Source: Halictus rubicundus (taxonomy: Eukaryota; Arthropoda; Insecta; Hymenoptera; Halictidae). Taken from it: a stretch of 64,000 nt of DNA. Under the pieces are notes generated by a model. The model did no database searches. It was not told where the DNA came from and saw only the letters and a list, made by a program, of their open reading frames with translations. The stretch is taken from contig NC_135156.1 in assembly GCF_050948215.1 (NCBI RefSeq), positions 16,367,257 to 16,431,256 of the forward strand, written 5' to 3'. The number at the start of each line of letters is the position of its first letter. The first letter of the stretch is position 1. Shown one piece after another: positions 45,574 to 58,004 of this stretch. Both the position numbers and the translations under genes were made by a program.

Positions 45574-46224
45574 TTAACCCCTTGCTCTACAATATCGAGT
45601 CAGACTCGCGATGAAAATTCTGAACAGAGTCTAATAAATATGTGTGTTATTAATTTCCTTTAAAACGAAATAAAATTCTATTTTGTTGCCATTCATATAC
45701 AGGGTCATCCGTTTTTAAACGGCCAAACGTGAACCCGCTATAGAGAACCCCAAATGGAACAACTTTCACCCCTAACACTTTTTTTGATTCGAAGTTATTT
45801 CATTCAGCCTCCACGGCGTGCCCCATGTCAAAAAAAAACCAAGATCCAAAGGTCATACAAAAAAGTTGACTTAATAAAAAAGATGCCCCTATTTATTTTA
45901 AACCAAACAAAGGAAAAATCATCAAGATACATAATTGCAGTCCTAATATATTTAATCTTAAGTGAACGCAAAAAATGACGGGTTTTTGGAATTATCTAAA
46001 AATCAAGACCGAATAAAAAAAAGTGTTAGGGGTGAAAGTTGTTTCATTTGGGGTCCTCTATAGCTGGTTGACATTCGGCCGTTTAAAAACGGATGACCCT
46101 GTATATATCCTTTGGAGAAAACATTGGCATACAATAGATGTAAACTATCTTTACTTTCTATGAAATTCTGAACGATGAAGAATTTCTAGTCAATCACAAA
46201 ATAAATAGTAGTGCAAGGGGTTAA
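45574..46224. mobile_element. TTAA-flanked element (A' type) with nested foldback element
   Basis: TTAACCCCTTGCTCTAC at the left and GTGCAAGGGGTTAA at the right. The sequence outside 45699-46102 forms the host element of about 245 bp, the usual length of family A relatives. Confidence 0.7.
45699..46102. mobile_element. Foldback MITE with ~95 bp terminal inverted repeats
   Basis: Ends ACAGGGTCATCCGTTTTTAA and its complement; arms of about 95 bp agree at most positions, including CTTTCACCCCTAACACTTTT. AT-rich flanks (ATAT on both sides) may be the target duplication. Non-coding. Confidence 0.85.
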
Positions 46225-46570
46225 AGAAATGTATGAGCTTCGTCCTCGATTACTTGACTAGTTCTTTTAATTATCGTGCAGGCTACTTTGAAAAAACCTG
46301 GTTTCGAGAAACGTGCGTATTATGCGATCAATAATAAGAAGAGAAACCTCTTACACTCGGCTATCTCTTTAGATCGCCGAAAGAGTCCCGTGTGTGCAAT
46401 AATTGTTCTGCAAGAAGTTCTGAAAAATGTGCAAATCGAGCTTGTTTTCGTTACAGGAGAAGCGAGAAGCGGAGCCGCGTCGGCGAAAATCGAATGTCGA
46501 AGCAAAAAGAAGATGGCTCGGTGGCTCGGATCGTTGTCGGTTACCGGTCCCAATTCCGCCGCTGTTATCA

Positions 46571-46625
46571 CGGCGACGCTACATGCGACGCTACATGCAA
46601 CGATACATGCAACGATACATGCAGC
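46571..46625. repeat. 12-bp tandem repeat (ACATGCRACGMT)
   Basis: Four to five tandem units of a 12-base ACATGCAACGAT-like sequence. Confidence 0.85.
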
Positions 46626-47258
46626 GAGTGAAAGTTTCACGCGTGGTTGCCCGTGCGAATTAGCAGGCCGAGCGTGCTTGCGAGCGTTCGCGAGCAGCCG
46701 GAAGTCGCTCTGGCAGAGCCAATGCTATCGACTAATGCCGGGCTACGGCCATAACCTACCGCTACCTACCACAACCGACCGCTACCGCTATCGCACAGCT
46801 GACGCCACCTCCGAGACCCACGGCCGACTTTCATGAATGAAACCCACGTGGGATCCACGTGACCGTTTCCGCTAAACCTGTAATTCCCAGGCTTCCGATC
46901 CGGTCGCCGATTATCCGCGGACCCGATCCGCTCGGCGCGTGGAAAAAGAGAAAAAAAAGGAAGAAATAAAACCGTGATGACACGAGCTCCCTCTTCGGAG
47001 AAGAGCGCTTCTCTCCTTCGATATCGAGCGAATTCGTTTCGCGGACGCGGAAACCAGCAACGGAGCAACCGACGAAAACACCAAACGAACCATCGGACAT
47101 TGCGCAGTCGTTGCGCAGCCGTCGGGTTCTCGCCGTGTCTCGAAACCGGTACCCGTAATTATAATGTGCGTTAATCCCTTCGTAACGTCGAGTGACACGA
47201 TCGTGCAACATTGATCGCGTCCACCCCCGGCCCACCCCCTACCCCCCGATGTTCCGTC

Positions 47259-47261
<3 letters not shown>

Positions 47262-47294
<33 letters not shown>
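47262..47294. repeat. (CT)n microsatellite
   Basis: Pure CT dinucleotide run. Confidence 0.95.
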
Positions 47295-47295
<1 letters not shown>

Positions 47296-49599
47296 GAGCC
47301 TCGTTTATTCGCGATTCTTAAGGCTACCACACACGCTCCGTCTTGTCGTCTCTTTTAATTGTGCAGTCGCAAATAAGCAATGCAGGACGGAACACGGTTG
47401 AACCCGCCGCGTTTAGTATGTAGATTTTCTTGTCAGGAAACAAGATTTTGGAGGATTCGGATTTGGTTTTTTTCTTGTTTTCTTTTCTTGTCTTTTCTGG
47501 TCAGTCTTGGAATAACACTTTTGCTTTTGCACGAATAGTTTTCACTCTAATCGTCAATGATGTCATAGTTGCGCAAGAGCAAGTGTTTCTTGACCGTTCT
47601 AAATAGGTTAGTAGAGCTACATACCTATAGAACTATAATCGAGTTATAGAATTTTGTAGCAAGCTCCGAAGCAAAAGACGGGGAACACGTTGGGACCGCA
47701 GGGGTTAACAGCAACTCCAGCCGCAGTGGATCTTATTGTAAAGAAAAATAATCGTTGGTTACCGAAGAGAAAAGAATTACGTCCAGTTATTACTCCCCTT
47801 GCACTATAATTTGTTTCACGGTTCCAGTAATTAGAATTTCTTAGTTGTCCATCGTTTCTGAGAAGAAGATGAAAATTGATTTCCACGTTACATTTCATTT
47901 TAAAGAGAATTCTTCTACTAGCCTTGTACATTGCTACACAAACATCATCCAGATGAGCACAATGCAAAACTGTTACACCCCTCTCACTTCAATCACACAT
48001 GTATGTCTAAGCACATGTACGCAATCCAATCCCCAAACCAAAATGCAACTGCGAATACTGCAAAATTCATCGTTACATGCAGCCTGATGTAAAGAGAATT
48101 AATTACGTGTTTAGTACGTTACGTTGGAGATCATCGTAACACGTCTGACTCGATGTTGCAAGGGGTTAAACGAATTAAGAACCTGAAAAAATGCACGGAG
48201 AAATCAACGCTGCAACTTGTGACTGCACAAAAGGGTCGACAAGACGGAGCGTGTGCGGCGGCTTTTAGGGTAGGTAGGTAGGTACGTTCACATTCACGAG
48301 CCGCGATAAACGATCTGGGCGAACCATGGAAACGCATTCTACTGCTCTAGAATGGAAGTGTTTACGTTGAAGCGAGCGGAGCTGTTACGACAGCCATCGT
48401 CGCCGTTTCATCATCGATTCATAACTTTATTGCCGATGGATGTACACAAATTGATAAGCGCCAGCGCTCGTTGGATCTGTTTCGTGAAAACGTGTGGACA
48501 CTGATCAGCCGCACAGCCCGCCCCACACGCTCGATCTTGCCCTCCTCTTTGCTTGTCCAGCCATAAGTCGCAACGACGGAACAAATCAACATCGCGAAAT
48601 TTTCCAGCTTGTACACGACTTACACGAATCCACAAAACATTTTTAAATTTTCATTACAAGCCCGCGAAAAAGCGCAAAAGCAACTTCTATATTTTTCGTA
48701 ACGAAGACTAAACGGGAAATTTTCCTTTACGCATCGTATAGTAAAGCTTGATAGAACTCGATAGACCGTATCTATTAGACTCTGTTCAGAATCCTCATCG
48801 CGAGTCCTATACGCTGCAAAGGGTTAAATTAATATCGATGACGGGATAGAATTTTATTCCGACTCGAAGGAAATCCGTAGACAACATGTTCAATTTCATT
48901 CTGTTCGAAACCTTCGTCACGAATCTGACAGGGTATCGCAGTGCGAGGGATTAGCGATGTTTCTCTGAACGTCTTTTATCAAAACTGAGCATCAATTTTG
49001 ATTAGAATCTACTGAGCAGGCCGTCGTGTTGGGTATCCGGGAAGCATGAGAATCTTCTCGTATTTTCTAGCCTTCTGTTACCAAGCAGTTTGTTCCGTTC
49101 TCGCGTGACTTTTACGATCGGCGTAGTGCCAGTGGACGGGTTAAACTTTTAAACGAACTGCTTATACCGATTCCGAGCTGCTAAATCCTGATTCGAGGCG
49201 CGTGCCTCGCGAGCAAAACGGCCACGGGGAAACACGATACACCGTCGAGATCCGTGTGTTTTCAATCTTTCCGTGGGGGGACAGGGGACGGACAGGCTCC
49301 CATATTTTTCGAAGCGCCCCGGCGTGGCAGCTCTCGAGCGCTCCCAATATAAGATAAACACCTCTGGCCGTGTCCGTTGGCCAGCTAGCAGATACGAGGG
49401 GCCGCGTGTTTCTCGGAGTCGTTTCGAGAAAAGAGAGCGAGAGAGAGAGAGAGGGGGAGAGAGAGAGAGAGGTGGCTGGTGCCGCGAGTTATATGTCTCG
49501 TGACGCGTATATCTCTCCGCATGTCTGCCAAAGCATCGTACATACGTTTAGATTTCCGAGTCTCGTCGAGCGCGCGCATATCCCACGGGAATCAATATC

Positions 49600-50141
49600 C
49601 GCGTGTACCTCTCTCTCTGCTTCCTCTCCCTTCTTTCCCTTCTTCATCGTTCTCATACTCGGCCTCGTGCCTCTTGCCTCTTGCCTCGCGCATCGCGCAT
49701 CGCGCCTCCGCCACTCGACAACTTATCAACCGTTCGCGTTTCGCGTTTCGCGTTCATCGTTCGCCTATGTCTCTCCCTTTGTCTCTCTTTTTTTTTTTTC
49801 TCGTGTTTCTCTGCTACTCCGTTTCCTCGATTCTTTTTTCCCCAGGTGTGTCCCTCTGTCCCCCCACATTGTTTCTCTCGGACGCCGGGCCTCTCTTTCT
49901 TCTCCGAATGGCCGCACCTCCGGTCGCTTCTTCTCCGATACTGCATCGCTCGCCATCCGTCTCTGATAAACGTGATTTAGAGAACTGGCTGGCCCGAATA
50001 CGACAACCTAACTCCTCTCCCCCCTCTCCCAACGCTGGCAGATCGGTCTTCGTATTCCGGGCTGTACACCCCTGTCCCTCGAACCCAGATCCATCCTACG
50101 CGAGAACGCATACTCTTTCTCTTTCATTCTCCCTTGCCCCC

Positions 50142-50173
<32 letters not shown>

Positions 50174-50350
50174 TCCCCGTGCATCGAATCGTCTCCTCTT
50201 TGTTCCAACGACACAGTCGAATTTTTCTTCTCTCCCGGGGGAGGGGGGCGGCGGCGGCTGTGGAACTCGCTCGTTCACCCGCAGCCCTCCTCGACGAAGC
50301 AAACACTGCTTCCGGGGCCCTCTTCCCTCCGGGGCTCTCCTTTCCCTCCG
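49600..50350. repeat. Pyrimidine-rich low-complexity block
   Basis: The plus strand is C/T rich with (CT)n at 50142-50162 and TGTGTGTG after it; repeated CTTGCCT, CATCGCG and TTTCGCG units. Long open frames on both strands are composition-driven. Confidence 0.8.
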
Positions 50351-50810
50351 CCTGAGTCGATACGCCGAGCTCGATTTTTACGCGAAACCGATGCATCCAC
50401 TCTGGCGACCTGCTCTAGCTACCCTTATCAGTCGATACCTGTCGACTCGATAGTCTTCCGGAAATCAGGGCCGCGTGGGTCTTCTGATTGTGATCGTGGT
50501 AATCGTGGGCGATTTTGTTCGACCAATTTCAACTTGAACCGGGAAATACTGTGACGTTTACACAGAAACGAGGGGCCCCCAAAAATCACAATTGTACACC
50601 TCGTGAAGATATTTGTTTACTCGAAACTTCTTGAGTCTGTGGTTAGTCTTGTGTCCGGTTTGACCATCAAAATCTAACCCCTTGTACTACGATTTATTTT
50701 ACGGTTGGTTGTAAAAGAAATGGCTAACAGGCACATTAGTTTGTTGATTTGACAGTGATTTCTGACTGGTTTTAGGAATTCATTTTTACTATATAAGATA
50801 TTTTATTGGA

Positions 50811-51970
50811 GTCTTTCGAATTCGTAAGGGTTAAGGCAGCATCCCCTGTAGTACATTTTCAATTTCCCGTTGTGGTTTCACTAATTAAATTACTCTGATT
50901 TTGTAAGAATCTTTCGAATTCTTAAGGGTTAAGACTGCATCCCCTGCAATACATTTTAAATTTCTCGTTGTGGTTTCATTAATTACATACTCTGATTTTG
51001 TAAGAATCTTTCGAATTCTTAAGGGTTAAGACTGCATGCCCTGTAATACATTTTAAATTTCTCGTTGTGGTTTCATTAATTACATAACTCTGATTTTGTA
51101 AGAATCTTTCGAATTCTTAAGGGTTAAGACAGCATGCCCTTTAATACATTTTAAATTTCTCACAGGTTTTATTAATTAAATTACTCTGATTTTGTAAGAA
51201 TCTTTCGAATTGTTAAGGGTTAACAGCGTCCCCTGCAATACATTTTAAATTTCTCACAGGTTTTATTAATTAAATTACTGTGATTTTGTAAGAATCTTTC
51301 GAATTCTTAAGGGTTAACAGCGTCCTCTGCAATACATTTTAAATTTCTCGTTGTGGTTTCATGAATTACATTACTCTGATTTTGTAAGAATCTTTCGAAT
51401 TCTTAAGGGTTGACAGCGTCCCCTGTAATACATTTTAAATTTCTCGTTGTGGTTTCATTAATTACATACTCTGATTTTGTAAGAATCTTTCGAATTTTTA
51501 AGGGTTAACAGCGTCCCCTGTAATACATTTTAAATTTCCCGTTGTGGTTTCACTAATTAAATTACTCTGATTTTGTAAGAATCTTTCGAATTCTTAAGGG
51601 TTAACAGCGTCCCCTGCAATACATTTTAAATTTCTCGTTTTGGTTTCATTAATTACATAACTCTGATTTTGTAAGAATCTTTCGAATTCTTAAGGGTTAA
51701 CAGCGTCCCCTGTAATACATTTTAAATTTCTCACAGGTTTTATTAATTAAGTTACTCTGATTTTGTAAGAATCTTTCGAATTCTTAAGGGTTAAGACAGC
51801 ATCCCCTGTAATACATTTTAAATTTCTCGTTGTGGTTTCATGAATTAAATTACTCTGATTTTGTAAGAATCTTTCGAATTCTTAAGGGTTAACAGCGTCC
51901 CTTGTAATACATTTTAAATTTCTCGTTGTGGTTTCATGAATTACATTACTCTGATTTTGTAAGAATCTCT
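50811..51970. repeat. Tandem array, 12 units of ~96 bp, each with TTAAGGGTTAA or a variant
   Basis: Units begin at about 50811, 50911, 51007, 51104, 51201, 51294, 51391, 51487, 51582, 51679, 51771 and 51871, with a partial one at 51965. Each has CTTTCGAATTCTTAAGGGTT, a CCCCTGTAATACATTTTAAA-like part and CTCTGATTTTGTAAGAAT. Two variants alternate irregularly: AAGACTGCAT versus AACAGCGTCC after the TTAAGGGTT, and TCGTTGTGGTTTC versus TCACAGGTTTT later. It is a satellite-like array of unknown role. Confidence 0.93.
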
Positions 51971-54174
51971 GGGATTGATATTTGGCACGTGTGAACTGTA
52001 CGGCTCGTTTCGCCGTTCGAAAGGTCCAATAAACCGTGGCCGCGAGTGTCCTCTTCGTCGGGGCGGGGGTGTACGACCAGCGTGCACGCTCTCTCCGCGA
52101 TTCTAAGCAAACGATACGCGTCGCTTCGGTTTGTTTGACGCCGCGCGGATTACGAGAGCTCTGTCCCGAAAACGCTTTCAAAGGTGTCCGAGCTTTCGGG
52201 AAAGACGCGGCGAAAGCCGGCGAATCGAAACGGGGAACAGCAGTCTGCTGGATCGACGACCGCGTCTATTTCCGTCCGAAGTGCTGCGACGATCGAGCAG
52301 ATGCACTTGGCTGATCAAGTTATTAGAGTTGGCAAACACTAAAAATACATCGGTCCATTGTACGTAAAGCCGCGCAGCTTTTGCGGAAACGGAAATCCAG
52401 CGGCTGTTGCGAAACACTGAAAGACGCTACACGAGCGGTTTAACGCAGAAATGGTGGAAGTCGATTTACTCCGTTGATTATTGTTTCGGTACGTAGAGAA
52501 ACTTGATTGATAAGCAATTAGCGGTCGTGAAAAAGTCGACTTTGTTTACATTAACAGGATACTTTCTCTGTCCGAGGAATATCTTTTATTTTCAATGTAG
52601 TCGATCTTTTTGACTCGTATGCATAATCGGTTGACAAAACTGTTTATTAAGACCGCTTGTGTTTTATACACAATTGGAACAAGAAAACACTGCACTCAAC
52701 GCGTCTTTGCGCGTGGAAAGGGTTAAGAAAAGAGTGCAAAATTGTTGACAGACGATGACGAGGGATAACGAACCCCGGACAGAGGGTTAACAATACTAAA
52801 AGAAATTGTCTTGCTTTCTTTCAGGGTACAATGGCGGTTCGCTTTAACGCGACTTATCGCGTTCCGGTCTTCCCGGTTTGTCGGAGACAAATCCGATGTT
52901 TTGTTCGCCGGTTCAAAGGGGAGACGAAGAGGGGGGAGAAAAGAGGAAGAAAGGAAGAAGAAGGTCCACCTGGTCCCTGCCTCTGGTCCAGTCCGGTTCG
53001 GCTCGGTTAGGCGAGGTGAGCTATTTACGTCGCTATTTAGCCGCGCAAAGGGAGGTCCTGCGAGAGAGCCTTCTTCTCGGCAAGAGGAAAAAGAAGAAGA
53101 AAAAGAAGCTGGCCTGCTGGCCAGCTGACGGTCTCGTGCCGCAACTCGAAACTCCTCGCGAGGATTCGATCGCTGGCATTTTGAATACCGAGACCGCGAC
53201 CGTTTACCGGCGGTGGTCGACCGCATCACTCGATCTTCGTCGATCACGGTCGATCGGGTTCGCGGTATCCAATTTTTCGACTCCGTCGCCGCACGCTCGA
53301 AAGTAAGTGTCCACTGCCGAGTTGAGGTGCGCCGCAACCGGACAAAATATCGATGCGTTTGAGAGTCCCGAAATTTCTCGGGAATCCCGAAATTTCTCGG
53401 GGAACGGGAGAGATCGTGGAGGCGTCGAGCGTTCCTCGCGAGAAGACACACAATCGAGCACACGCCGCGTACGTTGTTCCCCTTTCGCGATTCTCTCTTG
53501 GTCCGCTGCTCGTTTCTCTTCCTCCTATTCCTCGAGTCGGTGTATTGATCCGTCGAGTTTTCAAAAGTAAAATAGGTTATGCCGTTGAATCCCACGGAAC
53601 TATCGCTCTCCGGACGAACGGCAACGAACGAGGCGCGAAACCAAAAGAAACAGAGGCGGACGGGGGAGAATGGAACGGCTGAATTGATAGACGGATACGG
53701 AGAAAGAGGCGGCCGCGCACGCGAACTCCGCCTGCATAATGTAGCCTGGTGTTGCGTACGATTCCGCATGGACAAGCTGCACGTAACATTTACACGGAAA
53801 TTTACGCGAGCGAGAAGGGAGAGGGCCAGGTTAAGCAACACGGGGACGAGGATAGACGCGATGGGCTCGGATCGTCGCCAATCTGCTCGGACGAAACGTG
53901 GATCATTATGCGACTCGGTGGGAACGTAACTCGGGGCACGGTGCTGGAAAAAGTCTGATTAGTCGCTTCAACCGGAGGCATTTCTACCGACATTTTTCCT
54001 AACCCATTAAGCATCAAATTCTTGCTCTAAATGTGTACACACATCTGAGACAATTTCAAATCTAACAAATATCCCCATTCGGGGATAGCGACGCTTGGAA
54101 TGTATTCGGCTCTTTCCATGTGCACGATCTCAAGTGGGGATCATGGTCGTAACGGGTTAGTACAATCTCTCAAC

Positions 54175-54399
54175 CTAACGCTAGGTTTACGGAGCATTAA
54201 AAGCGAGTATTTTACATTACTTTATAAAAATAAGAAGAACGTGTCTGTCCAAGTTTTCAGCCAGTTTTTAAATAATATACACCTGAGGAAGTAAGTTCGT
54301 TGAGTAATCCCACGTAGATGGATCTTCACAGTCTCAATAATCGTAAATTAAAAATATTAGAACCCGTCATTTTGACGGGTCCCGTAAACCTAGTGTTAA
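54175..54399. mobile_element. TTAA-type MITE, family E
   Basis: From CTAACGCTAGGTTTACGG (decayed TTAA) to GGGTCCCGTAAACCTAGTG plus TTAA. 225 bp; closely matches the TOX-intron copy at 3343-3566. Confidence 0.82.
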
Positions 54400-55159
54400 A
54401 GACAGTCAAATCAATCTTTCTCTTTATTTTAACATTTCGTAAGAAGGTACGTTGCACTTAGTAAAACATTTTGAAGATGAAGATATGGAATGAAATAAAT
54501 TCTGATAGCGATGTTAATAGCATCACAAAGTCTTGTGAGACATATGTCAGTTCTGTGCTTTGACCAACAACGATATCGAATCCTACTCCTTTCGGCTTTG
54601 AACCGCAGGATCGTGGCGCGCGCGCTCTCCTGGAAGACGATCCTATTTAGCATGAGTCCGCTCTCCCTCTCTCTTTCTCTCTCCGCGGTCAGGCTTTTCA
54701 GCTCTAACAGGATTCGCATGTTCGTTTTCGCGTCGCAGCTAGTCCCGCACGGACGCGTCCGGCCGAAAACATTTTCGCTCGTACGACGATCAGTTTCCCG
54801 ACGTTTAAAGCCGTTTCGGAAACCGCGTGTCTCTCGTATCTGTCGAGCCTGTGACCGATTCGAATCGACGGCGAAACAAGGACGTCGATTACGATCGCGA
54901 TAAAACCGTAAACGACCCGGTCGAACGGAACGAAATCCCCCGTTGATGCTCGAACGACGCTGCACCAAATGGAAATCCGCCTTTATTATCCCACCCCGCA
55001 GACACGGAACGCGATCGTTAAGTGCCGATCGGATGACTAATTAGTTTAGTTGATTTTCTGGCTCTATGACAACTGAAAAGGACCCGGTTTCCAATTCCAT
55101 TGCATTTCAACGTGTTAAAAAGTCCCGAGGCATGGCTTTCCAAAATTATCGAATAATTT

Positions 55160-55354
55160 AGTCCTAAACGTGACTTAGACTTATCTCTTTATGATAACAG
55201 CAAGATCGAATTTGCTCAGGTTTCATACGATTTTTGTGGTACTCCAAAGAAGAGATATGTTAAACAATTTGAAAACGTTTTCATAGTTTCAGTAATCGCC
55301 AAAGAAGAAATCATCCACCAGTCATTTAGACTGGTTCGGTAGTTCCAGTGTTAA
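55160..55354. mobile_element. TTAA-type MITE, family C (reverse), left end lost
   Basis: Starts within TCCTAAACGTGACTTAGAC and ends CCAGTCATTTAGACTGG ... TTCGGTAGTTCCAGTGTTAA. Confidence 0.72.
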
Positions 55355-55372
55355 GCAACGTTGTGCAGAAAA

Positions 55373-55860
55373 TTAGCACTTTGAACGCCAAACTAGAAAC
55401 CCCAAAAATTGCATGAAATCAGAGTAAGTTATTTAATGAAATAAAAATTGCACAAATTTAAATGTACGATACTGAGTAATCCTCCAACTTTCTTGCATGT
55501 TACAGATTCTAATTAACCCTTTGCACTCGAGTGGTGACTCCAAAGCACCACTAGAGATTGTTGTGGCATTATTTCAAAGAAATTACAAAAAATATTACAA
55601 AATATTTGTTACATTACAAAATTTGTATTCAATAGATTACTGAACATTTAGATATTATATGTGGAAATCGGATCAGTTTCGTACGAATAAAATGAAAATA
55701 TTCCGAGACGGAAGAAAAATTTAGTTTTACAATGAAAACAGCGCCGAGTGCAAAGGGTTAAGTTTAGTACAAAGAATATATCAACGTAAAAATTAATGTT
55801 CAAACCTGCACAAATAATTCCGTCAGCCACATATGTCTGACGTGGCGTTCAACGTGTTAA
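55373..55860. mobile_element. TTAA-type MITE, family D, host of a nested family A element
   Basis: GCACTTTGAACGCCAAACTA at the left and GGCGTTCAACGTGTTAA at the right. Removing 55513-55761 restores continuity with the 10038-10280 copy across the interruption point. Confidence 0.78.
55513..55761. mobile_element. TTAA-flanked MITE, family A, nested
   Basis: TTAACCCTTTGCACTCGA to CCGAGTGCAAAGGGTTAA, 249 bp, inserted in the family D element at a TTAA. This is the cleanest family A copy in the window. Confidence 0.88.
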
Positions 55861-55890
55861 TATGCTTTTGTGACGTTGTCAGCGAATATG

Positions 55891-56130
55891 TTAACCCTTA
55901 AATGCACGAGTGGGGTCCGCAAAGGACCCCAGTGTTGGATTTTGTGTTAACATTCTTAGCCGCGGCATTTTTAGTTTACAGAAATTTTACAGTTTTACAG
56001 AAAGTTTACAGAAACAAATTGTTGCTGTAATCAAAGTTAGCAAGGAATTAGGTAAGTGGGGTTCCTCAATGGACCCCATGTATGCATTCGTGTTCCTAAT
56101 ATTTAGTTTACCTATGCACTTAAGGGTTAA
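55891..56130. mobile_element. TTAA-flanked MITE, family F (reverse)
   Basis: TTAACCCTTAAATGCACG to TATGCACTTAAGGGTTAA, 240 bp, with GGGGTCCGCAAAGGACCCC near the left end. Reverse-orientation match to 36215-36453. Confidence 0.82.
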
Positions 56131-56740
56131 AACAACGTACGAAAATTAGGAAAGCGGGAAGCGGGAGGGTCCTGGAGGCTGATGTCAGAAGAAAATCAAA
56201 GCGGGTTTGAGTCCCGGTTTCCTAAAAATCGTACAATAATACGGCAAGGGGTTGAAGTCGGTTAAGGGTGGACAAAGTCGGGCACCATCGGCGTATTATC
56301 GTAAAGTATTGCCGGGCGGATCGTACGGTGGCGTACGTTGCCGGTGCAGTTTTGTATCGTTTCGTTTCCATCGTTTCGATAGTCCTCATCCTATTTTAGC
56401 ACCCTTTTCGGGACTGGCTACCCGAGGGAATCAATAACCGACGAGGAAGCGACTGTAGATTCGGGTACCGGTGGAGAGAGAGAAGGGGAAGGGGAACCCA
56501 AGGAACCAAAGAGTACCGAGGGGCGTCGCGCGTCGAGTAGAAGAGCTCCCTGCCGTAGCGTAGCGGGTGCCGGGTGCCGGCCCGGGAGGGTGTTGGGTGT
56601 TGGGTGTTAGAGGGTGCAACAGGGACCGCGAACTTTAGGGTGGAGGTGGCACGCGAGAGAGTCGGAGCTTGGCTCCGCCTCCGGCACGCGACCAGCACGC
56701 GACCAACGCCATCGACCACGTCGTCGGCTCGCGAGGGCCA

Positions 56741-56820
56741 CCACCACCACCTCCTCCACCGCCATCTCCACCACCACCACCTCCACCACCACCACCACCA
56801 CCACCACCACCACCACCACC
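56741..56820. repeat. (CCA)n trinucleotide array
   Basis: CCACCACCT and CCACCA units followed by CGTCGTCGT and CCGCCGCCA repeats; GC-rich neighbourhood (56540-57000). Confidence 0.92.
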
Positions 56821-57807
56821 AACAAAGTCGCGTCGTCGTCGTCGGCTCCGTCGTCTACCTCCACCACCACCGTCACCGCCGCCACCGCCGCCGCCACCCT
56901 CGCAACCACCGTTGCTCTGCCGCCACCGTTAACGTTACCGTTACCGTTACCACTGTTACTTCTATCTCGCCACCGGCTTCATCGACGATTACGCGACCAC
57001 CGGACCACCGTTCGATCTTTCACGCTCCGTACATTTTCTTTCCTTCCTCTACTACTTCCTCTCTCCTTCCGTTCCGCTTTCTCGACTTTCGATTTCGAAC
57101 ACCGATTCTATCCGAATCCTCTTACCCGGACCGAAACCGATCATCTCTTTCTACCCACTCTCTCGAAACTGACCGAACCTCGCATCTAGAGACGCGTATG
57201 CGACCTATATGCGGCCAGGCACGATCCATTCTTCTTCGATCGTTCGACGCTCCCCATTCGCAGCCAAAAACCTAGAGACGACAGTTTCTAGACCTCGTTT
57301 CCGACCACCGTCGATTTCCAGAAACGACAATGCCTCGGCTTCCTCGTTTTTTATAACCTCCTAGGCCAACGCTGTTGTATTTTGTTTTGTTGTCTCCGGA
57401 CACGATCAAATCGGCCGGCAACAAACCACGCCTTCCGGGCAACGTTGCATGTATCCGTCGCGCGCATTGTCGTTATTGGCCGAGGACAGCGATCGACAGC
57501 AGATCATAGGACAGCGTCGAGATTGAGCGATGTAGAATGATCATCGCTTTGATGCAAACGAAATTGTTAGCCCGCAATTTTTCCCACGTCTACGCCTGTC
57601 GCGAAGCTCGCTGCACTGTCCTAGAAGAACCAGGCAAATAGAATTTTGCATCTGGGACAAGGGATTACCATGCATCCGTAAAAGCAACGTCGCCGATTAC
57701 AAGCACGAATATAATCGAATTCTCTCCGTTCAACGAGAAAGGAATTTTACTGACAAACGTTCGAAAGACGAACAAACCGTTTTTGTAATTATGAAAATTC
57801 ACGATGC

Positions 57808-58004
57808 TTAACGCCAGAACTACCGAACCAGTCACAATGACTGGTGGATGATTTCTTCTTTCACGATTACCGAGACTGTGAAAACCTTTTCACGAGAAAC
57901 ATGTTACCATAAAAATCGTATGAAACCTGAGCAAATTCAATCCTGCTGTTATCCTAAAGGGATAAGTCTGAGTCACGTTTAGGGCTCGGTAGTTCTGGTG
58001 TCAA
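57808..58004. mobile_element. TTAA-type MITE, family C
   Basis: TTAACGCCAGAACTACCG to CGGTAGTTCTGGTGTCAA with CCAGTCACAATGACTGG near the left; right TTAA decayed to TCAA. Confidence 0.78.

Noticed and set aside
49479..50453. 324-codon plus-strand frame
   Set aside because: Arises from a CT-rich low-complexity tract; product is S/L/P-rich only.
50811..51970. CRISPR-like reading of the regular ~96 bp repeats
   Set aside because: The units are similar along their full length, with no unique spacers, and the DNA is eukaryotic; it is a tandem satellite-like array.
52723..53841. 372-codon minus-strand frame
   Set aside because: Low-complexity, arginine/serine-rich, no recognisable domain; long frames are expected in such GC-rich DNA. 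It starts at a repeat-like TTAACCC-type edge.
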